DNA from: Streptomyces sp. NBC_00178 | Lineage (GTDB): Bacteria > Actinomycetota > Actinomycetes > Streptomycetales > Streptomycetaceae | DNA length: 64,000 nt | Assembly: GCF_036206005.1 (NCBI RefSeq) | Contig: NZ_CP108143.1 | Span: forward strand, 3,672,001-3,736,000 | Direction: 5' to 3' | Part shown: positions 25,093 through 32,643 of the stretch, in pieces | Position numbering within the stretch: the first letter of the stretch is position 1 | How the letters are laid out: every line of letters begins with the position of its first letter | The notes under the pieces: model-generated | What the model was told of the DNA's origin: nothing | Database searches by the model: none | The model's input: only the letters and a program-made list of their open reading frames with translations | Made by a program: the position numbers and the translations under genes

Positions 25093-25512
25093 GGTCCCGT
25101 CCGGCACCTGACCCCGCACCGCCCTGCAGGCGAGGGGCAGCCGCCGGGGCGACGCGCGAGGGCCGCGGCCCCAGGGTGCCTGTGGCCGGGCGGCCCGGCC
25201 CCAGGCGGCTGTGGCCGGGCCGCCGTACAGCCCGGGCCCCGGCCGACAGAAGCAACTCGGCACATACGACCCGTAAAACGCGCACCCGACAGACGCAGAA
25301 CGTCAGACACGAACCCGACAGACGCGAGCCCGACAGACGCGGGCCGTTGGGAGCCGGCCGCCACGGACGGACTTGAACAGGCCGGCCGCCGAGGGGCGGC
25401 GGGCAGCCACAGACGGGCCCCGCATGGACCGGCTGCCGAGCACGGGCTGCCGAAGCACGGGGACCGCCATCCCGCGCTCGCGGCGGCAGGCCAGCCGCGG
25501 AGGGAACGGCCT
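25093..25512. other. Intergenic stretch after paaE with 12-bp repeats
   Basis: 420 bp between convergent genes. GC-rich self-complementary DNA at about 25184-25200 (GGCCGGGCGGCCCGGCC) could fold as a terminator. Three copies of CCCGACAGACGC lie at 25285, 25314 and 25329. No gene is supported. Confidence 0.6.
25285..25340. repeat. 12-bp direct repeat, three copies
   Basis: CCCGACAGACGC at 25285-25296, 25314-25325 and 25329-25340. Spacing is 29 and 15 bp, so this is an interrupted array. Nothing suggests an operator for the flanking genes, which point towards each other. Confidence 0.75.
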
Positions 25513-25857
25513 TCAGAGGACGAAGGCCGAGCTCCCGCCATCCGTGACCATCGGACGGCCCGCGCCGTCCCAGGCGAGCATGCCGCCCTCAATGTTCACG
25601 GCGTCGATGCCCTGCTGCACGAGGTACTGGGTGACCTGCGCGGATCGCCCTCCCACCCGGCACATCACGTGCACACGACGCCCCCCGTCGGCTGCCTCGG
25701 TCAGCTCACCGAAGCGGCCGACGAAGTCACTCATCGGGATGTGCAGCGCCCCCTCGACGTGTCCCGCTGCCCATTCGTCGTCCTCCCGGACGTCCAGCAC
25801 CAGGCCGTCCGACGGGACCGCGACAGCATCCACCGAGGGCAGCGGAGCGAAATTCAT
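25513..25857 (-). CDS. Rhodanese-like domain protein
   Basis: 114-residue single-domain sulfurtransferase. LVLDVREDDEWAAGHVEGALHIP is the usual N-terminal half, and the active-site loop is MCRVGGRSAQV with the persulfide-forming Cys. The loop CRVGGRS is the six-residue type typical of rhodaneses acting on sulfur. Start ATG at 25857 has AGAAGG upstream. The gene precedes none of its own operon partners; 45 bp separate it from the J-domain gene upstream, so the two may be co-transcribed. Confidence 0.9.
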   Translation of the reverse strand: MNFAPLPSVDAVAVPSDGLVLDVREDDEWAAGHVEGALHIPMSDFVGRFGELTEAADGGRRVHVMCRVGGRSAQVTQYLVQQGIDAVNIEGGMLAWDGAGRPMVTDGGSSAFVL

Positions 25858-25902
25858 GGGTCTTGCCTTCTCTCGTACGTACGCGCCAAGTCAGTCGAAA
25901 CG

Positions 25903-26922
25903 CTACTGCACCAGGCCCGCGAGCTCTGCCTCACGCTGGGCCACCTCGCCCAGGAGCTTTTCGCCGATGTCGTCCAGGAGACGGTCGGGATCGTCCGGCG
26001 CCATCCTCAGCATCGAGCCGATCGCGCTCTCCTCGAGCTCCTTGGCCAGAACCGTCAGCAGCTCCTTGCGGCGGCTGAGCCAATCCAGCCGGGCGTATAG
26101 CTCCTCGCTCTCGCTGAGCCGCAGTTCCGGTGCCACCGGCCCGGCAGCCCACTCGGCAGCCAGTTCCTTGAGCAGCTCCACGTCACCGCGTCCGTAAGCC
26201 CCGTTGACCCGGGCGATGAACTCGTCGCGCCGCGCGCGCTCCTTCTCGTCCGGTGCCAGATCCGGATGGGCCTGACGCGCGAGCTCGCGGTAGAGCTTGC
26301 GTGCCTCCTCGCTCGGCCTGACGCGCTTGGGCGGCCGGACGGGCTGCCCCGTGAGCATGGCCGAGGCCTCGGGCGAAAGGCCGTCCGAGTCCATCCAGTC
26401 GTGGAAGAGCTCGTCGACCCCGGGCATCGGCATCACGATCGCCCGTGCCTCCTGCGCCCTGAGCACGTCCTCAGGGTCGCCGGTGATCGCTGCCCTCGCC
26501 TCCGCGATCTGGGCATCGAGCTCGTCCAGCCGCGCGTACATCGGGCCCAGCTTCTGGTGGTGCAGCCGGGAGAAGTTCTCCACCTCGACCCGGAAGGTCT
26601 CCACCGCGATCTCGAACTCGATCAGGGCCTGCTCGGCCACGCGTACGGCCTTCGCGAGCCGCTCCTCCGGCCTGGGCGCGGCGGACCCGCCTTCAGGAAC
26701 CTCGCCACCCGCACCGGCGCGCGCGTCTCCGGTCGGATCGGCACCCGCCCCGTCGGCCGTGGTGCTGTCCCCCTGCCCGTGGTCGCTGTCCGCCCGGAGG
26801 CCGTCCTGCGACGCTTCCTGCGCCTGCTGCGGCTCGTCCTGCCGGTGCTGCTCCTGCCGGTGCTGGTCCTGCCGGTCTTCGTCGTTCCGGGTGGTCGGCA
26901 CCCCGGCGGCTTCGTGGGTCAC
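25903..26922 (-). CDS. J-domain (DnaJ-like) protein
   Basis: 339 residues. Residues 1-75 are a charged Gln/Asp/Arg-rich tail with repeats such as QDQHRQEQHRQDE. A coiled-coil-like helical region (about 80-160: RVEVENFSRLHHQKLGPMYA) follows. A J-domain segment with the HPD tripeptide is in ELARQAHPDLAPDEKER (about 210-245), and a C-terminal helical region follows. The HPD motif stimulates Hsp70 ATPase in the family. GTG 26922 (VTHEAAGVP) is chosen; the longer frame lacks support. Position of the J-domain in the middle of the protein is unusual for DnaJ. Confidence 0.75.
   Translation of the reverse strand: MTHEAAGVPTTRNDEDRQDQHRQEQHRQDEPQQAQEASQDGLRADSDHGQGDSTTADGAGADPTGDARAGAGGEVPEGGSAAPRPEERLAKAVRVAEQALIEFEIAVETFRVEVENFSRLHHQKLGPMYARLDELDAQIAEARAAITGDPEDVLRAQEARAIVMPMPGVDELFHDWMDSDGLSPEASAMLTGQPVRPPKRVRPSEEARKLYRELARQAHPDLAPDEKERARRDEFIARVNGAYGRGDVELLKELAAEWAAGPVAPELRLSESEELYARLDWLSRRKELLTVLAKELEESAIGSMLRMAPDDPDRLLDDIGEKLLGEVAQREAELAGLVQ
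26830..26880. repeat. 15-bp coding repeat in the J-domain gene
   Basis: Three in-frame copies of a 15-bp unit of type TCCTGCCGGTGCTGG. On the coding strand they encode the Gln/His/Arg-rich pentapeptide repeat of the N-terminal tail. Confidence 0.65.
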
Positions 26923-26981
26923 CCGTCCAGCGTATGGCCACGGCCGGCGCCCCGGGCACACGAGGTCACGGCACCGGCCGG

Positions 26982-28439
26982 TCAGACACCGAGCTCGGCG
27001 GCTATGCGACCGGTTCCGACGGCCCTGACGAGCTCGGCATGATCCGCCTCGGTCCGGTCCGCGTAGGTCACGGCGAAATCGGCGACCGCCTCGTCCAGCT
27101 CGGAGTTCTTCCCGCAGTAGCCGGCGAGCAGCCTGGGGTCGGCGGTGTGCGCGTGGGCCCGGGCGAGCAGCGCCCCGGTCATCCGTCCGTAGTCGTCCAC
27201 CTGGTCCGCCGCGAGCGCGGCCGGGTCCACGCTGCCCTTGCGGTTGCGGAACTGGCGCACCTGATACGGCCTGCCGTCGACCTCGGCCCAGCCGAGCAAT
27301 ATGTCGCTGACGACCTGCATGCGCTTCTGTCCGAGCACCACCCGGCGCCCTTCGTGCTCCACGCCCGGCACGTCGAAGCCCACCTGCGGAAGGTAGGGGG
27401 AGAGGGCCGAGGGGCGGGCCTCCTTCACCTGCAGCACCAGGGGCTCACCCCGGTGATCGAGCAGCAGCACCACGTAGGACCTGGTCCCCACGCTGCCCGT
27501 GCCGACGACCCGGAACGCCACGTCGTGTATCGCGTAGCGCGCCAGCAGCGGCACCCTGTCCTCGGAGACGGTCCCGAGGTATCCCTCGAGCCCCGCCGCG
27601 ACCGCAGCGGCCTCCGCGTCCGGCACACGTCGCAGTACGGGCGGCGCATCGACGAAGCGCCGGCCGCCGTCCTCGCAGTCCTCCGTCGACCTGGCGGCGA
27701 AGCGGGCACTCGTGTTGTTGCGAGCTTTGGCCGACACCCGGTCCAGCGTGCCCAGCAGGTCCCGGGCATCCGTGTGGGAGACGAGTTCCTCGTCCGCGAT
27801 GGCGTTCCACGCGTCGAGGGCGGGCAGCCCGGCCAGCAGTCGCATCGTGCGGCGGTACGCCCCCACCGTGTCGACCGCGCCTTGCCGGCAGGTGTCCTCG
27901 TCGGCCCCGGCTTCCCGCCCGGCCAGCACCAGCGAAGTGGCCAGGCGCTTGAGGTCCCATTCCCACGGGCCGAAGACGGTCTCGTCGAAGTCGTTGAGGT
28001 CGATGACCAGGTTGCCCCGCGCGTCGCCGTACAGGCCGAAGTTCGCCGCGTGCGCGTCCCCGCAGAGCTGTGCTCCGACACCCGTGACCGGTGTGCCCGT
28101 CAGGTCGTGGGCCATCAGCCCGGCCGAACCGCGCAGGAACGCGAAGGGCGTCGCCGCCATCCGCCCCACACGTATCGGCGTCAGCCCCGGCACCCGGCCC
28201 AGGTTCGACTCCTCCACAGCCTGCACCGCGCCCGGCCGTCCAGGTGGCAGGGCCAGGGAACTGTGAGCGGAGCGGGGCACTCGGAGCCTCAGCGCCTTGC
28301 CTGCCGCCTTGCGGGACGCCGCACCCGGGCCGGACGACCGCCCGCCCGTCGCGGCACGTCGCGCGAAACCGGGCACGAACGGGATACGCGGGTCTTGCCC
28401 TGTCCGCTGTTCCGGCACCGTCGCCTCGACCTCACCCAT
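26982..28439 (-). CDS. DUF2252 family protein (kinase-like fold suspected)
   Basis: 485 residues, uncharacterised family. The central region contains QLCGDAHAANFGLYG and VIDLNDFDETVFGPWEWDLKRL. These resemble the catalytic HGDxHxxN and metal-binding IDxxD elements of aminoglycoside phosphotransferase/protein-kinase-like enzymes, so a small-molecule kinase role is plausible but unproven. The C-terminal half has VLQVKEARPS, RQFRNRKGSVD and a final helical segment. The ATG at 28439 (MGEVEATVPEQ) is chosen. Upstream DNA holds a perfect GTTGCGCAAC palindrome (28508-28517) and DnaA boxes. Confidence 0.8.
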   Translation of the reverse strand: MGEVEATVPEQRTGQDPRIPFVPGFARRAATGGRSSGPGAASRKAAGKALRLRVPRSAHSSLALPPGRPGAVQAVEESNLGRVPGLTPIRVGRMAATPFAFLRGSAGLMAHDLTGTPVTGVGAQLCGDAHAANFGLYGDARGNLVIDLNDFDETVFGPWEWDLKRLATSLVLAGREAGADEDTCRQGAVDTVGAYRRTMRLLAGLPALDAWNAIADEELVSHTDARDLLGTLDRVSAKARNNTSARFAARSTEDCEDGGRRFVDAPPVLRRVPDAEAAAVAAGLEGYLGTVSEDRVPLLARYAIHDVAFRVVGTGSVGTRSYVVLLLDHRGEPLVLQVKEARPSALSPYLPQVGFDVPGVEHEGRRVVLGQKRMQVVSDILLGWAEVDGRPYQVRQFRNRKGSVDPAALAADQVDDYGRMTGALLARAHAHTADPRLLAGYCGKNSELDEAVADFAVTYADRTEADHAELVRAVGTGRIAAELGV

Positions 28440-28530
28440 GGAGCGCCGCCTCCCCCGTCTCGTGCACCCGTCACGCCCAACATCAACTGCGGATGACGGT
28501 ACAGCTGTTGCGCAACGGCCGTCCGTCCCT

Positions 28531-28560
28531 GTGGACAACGCGCAGCGGCCTGTGGAGAAC
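28531..28560 (-). promoter_or_regulatory. DnaA-box pair upstream of the DUF2252 gene
   Basis: Perfect TTGTCCACA on the minus strand (28531-28539) and a second box with one mismatch, TTCTCCACA (28552-28560), 92-121 bp upstream of the start codon. Confidence 0.55.
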
Positions 28561-28701
28561 CACCGCTGACCGGCCCGCCCGGACGCCACAGCCAGAGCCG
28601 CTCCGGAGAGACGCGCTGCACCGGCGGACGCCCAGGACCTATGGCACCCTCGGCCCGGAAGGCCGCGGTCTCAGACGCCCATCGCCTCGGGCGCGGCGAC
28701 C

Positions 28702-29829
28702 TCAGACGGCCACCGCCTCCTCCATCTCCTCCTCGACCATCTCCTCCTCGACCGCCCCGGTAGCCACCGAGGGGACCACTGAGGCATGACGTGCGGCAGC
28801 AGCCGTCCGCTGCCGCTCGGCGGCATCGCGGCGGCGCTTGGCCTCCGCGAGACCCGCGAGCCCCACCACTGCCAGCCCCGCGGCGAACCACAGCGCCAGC
28901 ACGAGCACATGGCCACCCAGCGCGTGCCCGCCGAAGTACACGTGGCTGCGCACGCCCTCGACGAAGCCCGCACCGTTCCAGAAGGCGTGGAGGGACCCGA
29001 AGAAACCGGGCTGGAGCTCGGGCCGGAAGATGCCGCCGGAACTCGTGAAGTTGAGCATGACGAAGAGCAGCATCACGCCGAGCGTGGTCCATCGCTTGAG
29101 GAAGGTGTGGAGTCCCACTCCGATCAGCAGGATCCCCGCCGAGTAGAGCCACGCCATCGCCCATAGGCCGCCGAGCCCCTGATCGACGAGCCCGAACACC
29201 GGCCCGGCGAACGCGGCCCCGATCGCACTCACCGCGAGCGAGGTTCCGAGCGCGAGGCCGGCCCTGACCCGCAGAGCGAGCACCGCACCCGCACCGCCGA
29301 TCACCGCCACCGACGCGTAGGACCCGATACTGACGGCCACCAGCAGGAAGAAGATCCCCTGTCCGGTCGGATCGCCGTCTGCGGTGGGCGCGACGTCCGT
29401 CACGCGGAGCGGGGAGCCCTGGCCGGCTGCAACTTCGGTGAACACCTTCTGGACGACTGTGGCGCTCGTGTCCGACGAGGCACTCGCCACGAGCAGTTCG
29501 GGGCTGCTCCCCGGCAGGTAGGCGCCGAAGCTCCGCTGGGTCCTCAGGTGGTCCACAGCGGTGGCGCGGTCAGCCACCGTGTTCACACTCAGCGCGCCGT
29601 CACCCTTGCCCTGGAGGGATTGCGCGAGCACCTGGGCACTCGTTCCCGAGCCGACGACGTCCACCCTGAGGGCGTGCGGCTCCGGGGCGTGGAAGGCGCC
29701 CAGGTAGGCGAGCCCCATGCCGATGCACATCAGTAGCGGTGTGACGAGATGGCTGAGGACGTGGCGCAGGGCGGCGCGGTCGGAGCCGGCGCCCGTTCCC
29801 GCGGAGCCGGTGCTCTCACGTGCGGTCAT
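28702..29829 (-). CDS. Membrane protein, ABC-2/YhgE-like permease
   Basis: 375 residues. One helix near the N-terminus (LLMCIGMGLAYLGAF, about 32-46) is followed by an extracytoplasmic domain of about 125 residues, then five more helices (for example FFLLVAVSIGSYASVAVIGGAG, LWAMAWLYSAGILLIGVGL, TLGVMLLFVMLNFTSSGG). This is the ABC-2/YhgE-Pip topology. The C-terminal tail is Glu-rich (EEEMVEEEMEEA). No ATPase gene is adjacent. It is divergent from a MarR regulator with a perfect inverted repeat between them, so it is probably the regulated target and may export a toxic compound. Confidence 0.75.
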   Translation of the reverse strand: MTARESTGSAGTGAGSDRAALRHVLSHLVTPLLMCIGMGLAYLGAFHAPEPHALRVDVVGSGTSAQVLAQSLQGKGDGALSVNTVADRATAVDHLRTQRSFGAYLPGSSPELLVASASSDTSATVVQKVFTEVAAGQGSPLRVTDVAPTADGDPTGQGIFFLLVAVSIGSYASVAVIGGAGAVLALRVRAGLALGTSLAVSAIGAAFAGPVFGLVDQGLGGLWAMAWLYSAGILLIGVGLHTFLKRWTTLGVMLLFVMLNFTSSGGIFRPELQPGFFGSLHAFWNGAGFVEGVRSHVYFGGHALGGHVLVLALWFAAGLAVVGLAGLAEAKRRRDAAERQRTAAAARHASVVPSVATGAVEEEMVEEEMEEAVAV

Positions 29830-29856
29830 GGCGGTCTCCCCTCGAAAGGTTGGCTT

Positions 29857-29887
29857 TTACAACTCCAATCTAGTTGTAACATACAAT
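29857..29887. promoter_or_regulatory. MarR operator and marR -10 region
   Basis: Perfect 8-bp inverted repeat TTACAACT (29857-29864) / AGTTGTAA (29872-29879) with a 7-nt spacer. A -10-like TACAAT (29882-29887) lies 6 bp before the marR ATG at 29894, so the mRNA is probably leaderless. The repeat is also 28 bp from the divergent permease start, so one site could control both genes. Confidence 0.72.
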
Positions 29888-29893
29888 TAATCC

Positions 29894-30358
29894 ATGAAAG
29901 GTGTCACCGTGGCGAACGCCCCCTGGGGACGCGAGGAATCCCTGGACCTCATCCAGCGGGAGCTGACCGCTTTCGCTCGCCGCGCACGGGCGGCTGCCGC
30001 ACGCCTCCACCCGGACCTGCCGCTGGTCTCCTACACACTGCTCGCCCACATCGATCACCGGAACGGCTGCCGTGCGACGGATCTCGCGGCGCATTACATG
30101 CTGGACAAGTCGACGGTCAGCCGACAGGTCGCCGCCCTGGAGAAGATGGGTTTGGTCGAGCGTCATCCGGACCCGGACGACCAGCGCATCCAGGTACTGC
30201 GCCCCACAGCGGCAGGAAGTGCGGCGCTCGCCTCGACCCGCGCCAGCCGCCGGGACGCCTACCGGGAGCGACTCGGCTCATGGACGTCGGACGATCTCGC
30301 CCGGTTCGCCGACTACCTCCTGCGCTACAACTCCGCGGGCGAGGACCAGGCCCCGTAA
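29894..30358 (+). CDS. MarR family transcriptional regulator
   Basis: 154 residues. Winged helix-turn-helix: LVSYTLLAHIDHRNGCRATDL, DKSTVSRQVAALEKMGLVER (recognition helix) and the wing HPDPDDQRIQVLRPT with the conserved DxRxxxxxLT-like pattern, here DDQRIQVLRPT. Terminal helices give the dimer interface. Divergent from the permease gene, with the operator between. The start at 29894 follows the -10 directly. Confidence 0.92.
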   Translation: MKGVTVANAPWGREESLDLIQRELTAFARRARAAAARLHPDLPLVSYTLLAHIDHRNGCRATDLAAHYMLDKSTVSRQVAALEKMGLVERHPDPDDQRIQVLRPTAAGSAALASTRASRRDAYRERLGSWTSDDLARFADYLLRYNSAGEDQAP

Positions 30359-30386
30359 CAGGGACGCGGCGACACGGGCCGACCCG

Positions 30387-30731
30387 TCAGCAGCGCCCCG
30401 ACCCCGGCAGATAGACGTCCGCCCACTGCCCCAACTCCTTGAGCGCGGGCTCCATCGCGGCCCCTGCCTCCGTCAGGCGGTACGCGACCCGCAGCGGGGG
30501 ACCCTCGTCGACCTCACGCACCACCAGCCCGGCCGCTCCCAACTCCGCGAGCCGGTCCGAGAGCATGCGTTCACTGATGCCCGGGATGGCGCGGCGCAGA
30601 TCCGCGAAGTGCACCGTCTGGCGCATCAGCACCGAGACGATCGGCCCGGTCCAGCGCTTCCCGAACAGTTCGAAGACGCGCGAGATCCCCACATCGACCC
30701 GCCGACAGGCCTGTTCACCGTGATCCGCCAT
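30387..30731 (-). CDS. HxlR family transcriptional regulator
   Basis: 114-residue single-domain winged helix regulator. Landmarks are RRVDVGISRVFELFGKRW, HFADLRRAIPGISERMLSDRL and LVVREVDEGPPLRVAYRLTEAG. The family usually has a Cys near the N-terminus that senses electrophiles or redox; one is present in EQACRRVD. The ATG at 30731 is chosen over the longer frame. Divergent from an azoreductase gene, a typical pair for quinone or aldehyde stress. Confidence 0.9.
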   Translation of the reverse strand: MADHGEQACRRVDVGISRVFELFGKRWTGPIVSVLMRQTVHFADLRRAIPGISERMLSDRLAELGAAGLVVREVDEGPPLRVAYRLTEAGAAMEPALKELGQWADVYLPGSGRC

Positions 30732-30760
30732 GCCTCCAGAGTACTGCGCCGCCGTGATGG

Positions 30761-30798
30761 ACTTACGAAAAGTAAGTAGCTGTGTTATCAATAGCTAC
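30761..30798. promoter_or_regulatory. HxlR operator candidates before azoR
   Basis: Perfect 6-bp inverted repeat ACTTAC-GAAAA-GTAAGT (30761-30777), followed by a second, GTAGCT (30776-30781) / AGCTAC (30793-30798). They lie in the divergent hxlR-azoR promoter region, which is AT-rich for this genome. Confidence 0.6.
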
Positions 30799-30892
30799 AT
30801 ACAGAAAAACAGGCACGCTCGGCGGTGATCGTCCGCCTTCTTCGATCACGCCACGGGCACCGCACCCATCCCCGCTCCCTATGGAGAACCCC

Positions 30893-31504
30893 ATGGCCAC
30901 CTTGCTGCACCTCGACTCCGCCGTCTTCCCCCAGGGCTCCGCATCCCGCGACGTGACCGCCGCCTTCGTCGCCGCCTGGCGCGAACAGCACCCTGACGGC
31001 CAGGTCGTGTACCGCGATCTCGCCGCCGACCCCTTGCCGCACCTGGACGCCGCGGCGACCGTCGCCGGCGCGGACGACGCGCTGCGCGGAGAGCTGGCCG
31101 CGGAGCTGGCGAACGCGGATGCCGTGCTCATCGGCGCACCGATGTACAACTTCTCCATCCCGTCGACCCTGAAGGCCTGGCTGGACCAGGTCATCATCGT
31201 GGGCCACAACTCCGGCCCCGGGGGGCCCGTCACGGGCACCCCGTTCACCGTCGTGGCCAGCCGCGGAGGTTCGTACGCCCCGGGCACCCCGCGTGCGGAC
31301 TTCGAGTTCGTCCAGAACTACCTGGAGAAGGTCCTCACAGGCATGCTGGGCGCCGAAGTGGACTTCATCGTCCCGGAGTTGACCCTGGCCCACTCCAAGC
31401 CCGAGATGGCCGAGCTGATCCCTCTCGCGGAAGCGTCCCGCGCACAGGCCTTCACGGACGCCTCGGAGAAGGCGAAGGCTCTCGCAGCACGCCTCGCCGC
31501 CTGA
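30893..31504 (+). CDS. azoR: FMN-dependent NADH-azoreductase
   Basis: 203-residue flavodoxin-fold oxidoreductase that reduces quinones or azo dyes with NADH. N-terminal FMN-phosphate loop LHLDSAVFPQGSASRDV, GAPMYNFSIPSTLKAWLDQV (the AzoR MYNF motif), and TVVASRGGSY are visible. GGAG upstream fits the ATG at 30893; another ATG at 30881 is in frame. Divergent HxlR gene suggests induction by reactive quinones. Confidence 0.92.
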   Translation: MATLLHLDSAVFPQGSASRDVTAAFVAAWREQHPDGQVVYRDLAADPLPHLDAAATVAGADDALRGELAAELANADAVLIGAPMYNFSIPSTLKAWLDQVIIVGHNSGPGGPVTGTPFTVVASRGGSYAPGTPRADFEFVQNYLEKVLTGMLGAEVDFIVPELTLAHSKPEMAELIPLAEASRAQAFTDASEKAKALAARLAA

Positions 31505-31709
31505 CGCGGCTGACCCGAGTGCCGCCCCGTCCGCCATCCCGCACAGCGCGTACGCCCCCGCCGGGATGGTGGACGGCGCCATTTCCCGGGTGCGGCCCCG
31601 GCCGGCCTTCAGGCCACCCCCTGCGCGCCCGCGATCGACCCACAGAGCCCGCCGCGAGAAGACTCACAGACCAGGCCGCACGAAACGGCTCCTTCCCTAC
31701 GGAAGCGAC

Positions 31710-31723
31710 GTTTCACGTGAAAC
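31710..31723. other. parS site (ParB-binding palindrome)
   Basis: Perfect GTTTCACGTGAAAC, in intergenic DNA about 206 bp after azoR. Confidence 0.95.
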
Positions 31724-31870
31724 ACACCTCGCCTCAACCGTCGCCCCCTGACCGCGCGCTCGCTTGATCCCGGACACGCACGGACACAGCGGCAAGATGC
31801 TCGAACCTCCCGCGACTCCGCCGACGCCGCGACCCCTACGTCTCCGCGACACCCGTGACTTTCAGACGCT

Positions 31871-31930
31871 CGTGAAGCCGTGCCCCTCGAACACCCGTGA
31901 AGCCGTGCCCCTCAGGCACCCATGAAGCCC
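31871..31930. repeat. 25-bp tandem repeat, 2.4 copies
   Basis: Units at 31871-31895 and 31896-31920 start CGTGAAGCCGTGCCCCTC and differ at three bases; a partial third copy starts at 31921 (CATGAAGCCC). No coding function is apparent. Confidence 0.8.
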
Positions 31931-32169
31931 CGGACACCCGCCGGGGCCCGGACTCCCGCAGAAGCAGCCCTCGCCCCCGCGGAGACAGCTCTCGCGCCGC
32001 CCCCGGCCGGCACCAGCGACTCCCCTGCTCTCCCGCCGGAAACCTGAAGCAGGCCGGCCACCGGGCGGCCCCCGCCCCGGAGCCCGCCGTGCGCCCCGAC
32101 GGCAGGTTGAGCCGGATCGCCTGCATCCGCGCCCGGCCCCGCGCGCACAACGCCCTGCCCGCATAACGA

Positions 32170-32207
32170 AGAACCCCCGCACCGGATCTCTCCGGTGCGG
32201 GGGTTCT
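32170..32207 (-). terminator. Terminator downstream of tRNA-Leu
   Basis: 16-bp perfect stem AGAACCCCCGCACCGG (32170-32185) / CCGGTGCGGGGGTTCT (32192-32207) with a 6-nt loop; 39 nt beyond the tRNA 3' end on the minus strand. Confidence 0.88.
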
Positions 32208-32245
32208 GTCGAACCAACCTGGCAGTCGCAAGCGCCTACCCGTTG

Positions 32246-32328
32246 TGCGCGAGGGGGGATTTGAACCCCCACGTCCCTAAGGACACTGGCACCTGAAGCC
32301 AGCGCGTCTGCCGTTCCGCCACTCGCGC
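32246..32328 (-). tRNA. tRNA-Leu (CAG)
   Basis: 83-nt class II tRNA. Acceptor GCGCGAG pairs with CTCGCGC at the 3' end, followed by discriminator A; CCA is not encoded. Anticodon arm CTGGC-TTCAGGT-GCCAG puts CAG at 34-36. A long variable arm (GTCCTTAGGGAC) and T-arm GGGGGTTCAAATCCCCC are present, as expected for leucine. It reads the CUG codon, the main Leu codon in this genome. Confidence 0.95.
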
Positions 32329-32643
32329 ATGAGTGGTGTTTCCAGACTCTCTCACTGTTCGGTGCGAGCGCCTGGCGACAAACGGAAGATTAGCACGCTG
32401 GACTGGGTGGATTCACATCCGTTGTTTCGGCCGACCCACGGAGGGAACCGGGAACGCGGGAAGCCCGCCCCCACTCCTCCTGAGTGCACCCGGAGTGCGG
32501 GACACTGTCAGGAGGCCACCTCTACGATCCGTGTGAGGGGTGACACTCATCCACTGTGCAGACAAGGGGAACCAGCCGATTTCCCGACGCGTGGATACGA
32601 TCAGTAAGCAGTACAGCGATGACGACACCGGAGGAGGTGCCCC
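32329..32643. other. Intergenic region upstream of fhaA
   Basis: 315 bp between divergent tRNA-Leu and fhaA; it must hold both promoters. A -10-like TACGAT lies at 32523-32528 on the plus strand without a convincing -35. GGAGGTG just before 32644 is the fhaA ribosome-binding site. Nothing else is seen. Confidence 0.45.

Larger units (their letters stand above)
31505..32245. other. Long intergenic stretch with parS and 25-bp repeats
   Basis: 740 bp without a supported gene between azoR and tRNA-Leu. It holds a parS site (31710), a 25-bp tandem repeat (31871-31930) and the tRNA-Leu terminator. Open frames present on both strands have no family resemblance or ribosome-binding sites. Confidence 0.65.

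Noticed and set aside
25184-25200. GGCCGGGCGGCCCGGCC dyad as a terminator of paaE
   Set aside because: The loop would be only one to three bases, and it is 90 bp past the stop in uniformly GC-rich DNA. Left as a possibility in the spacer entry.
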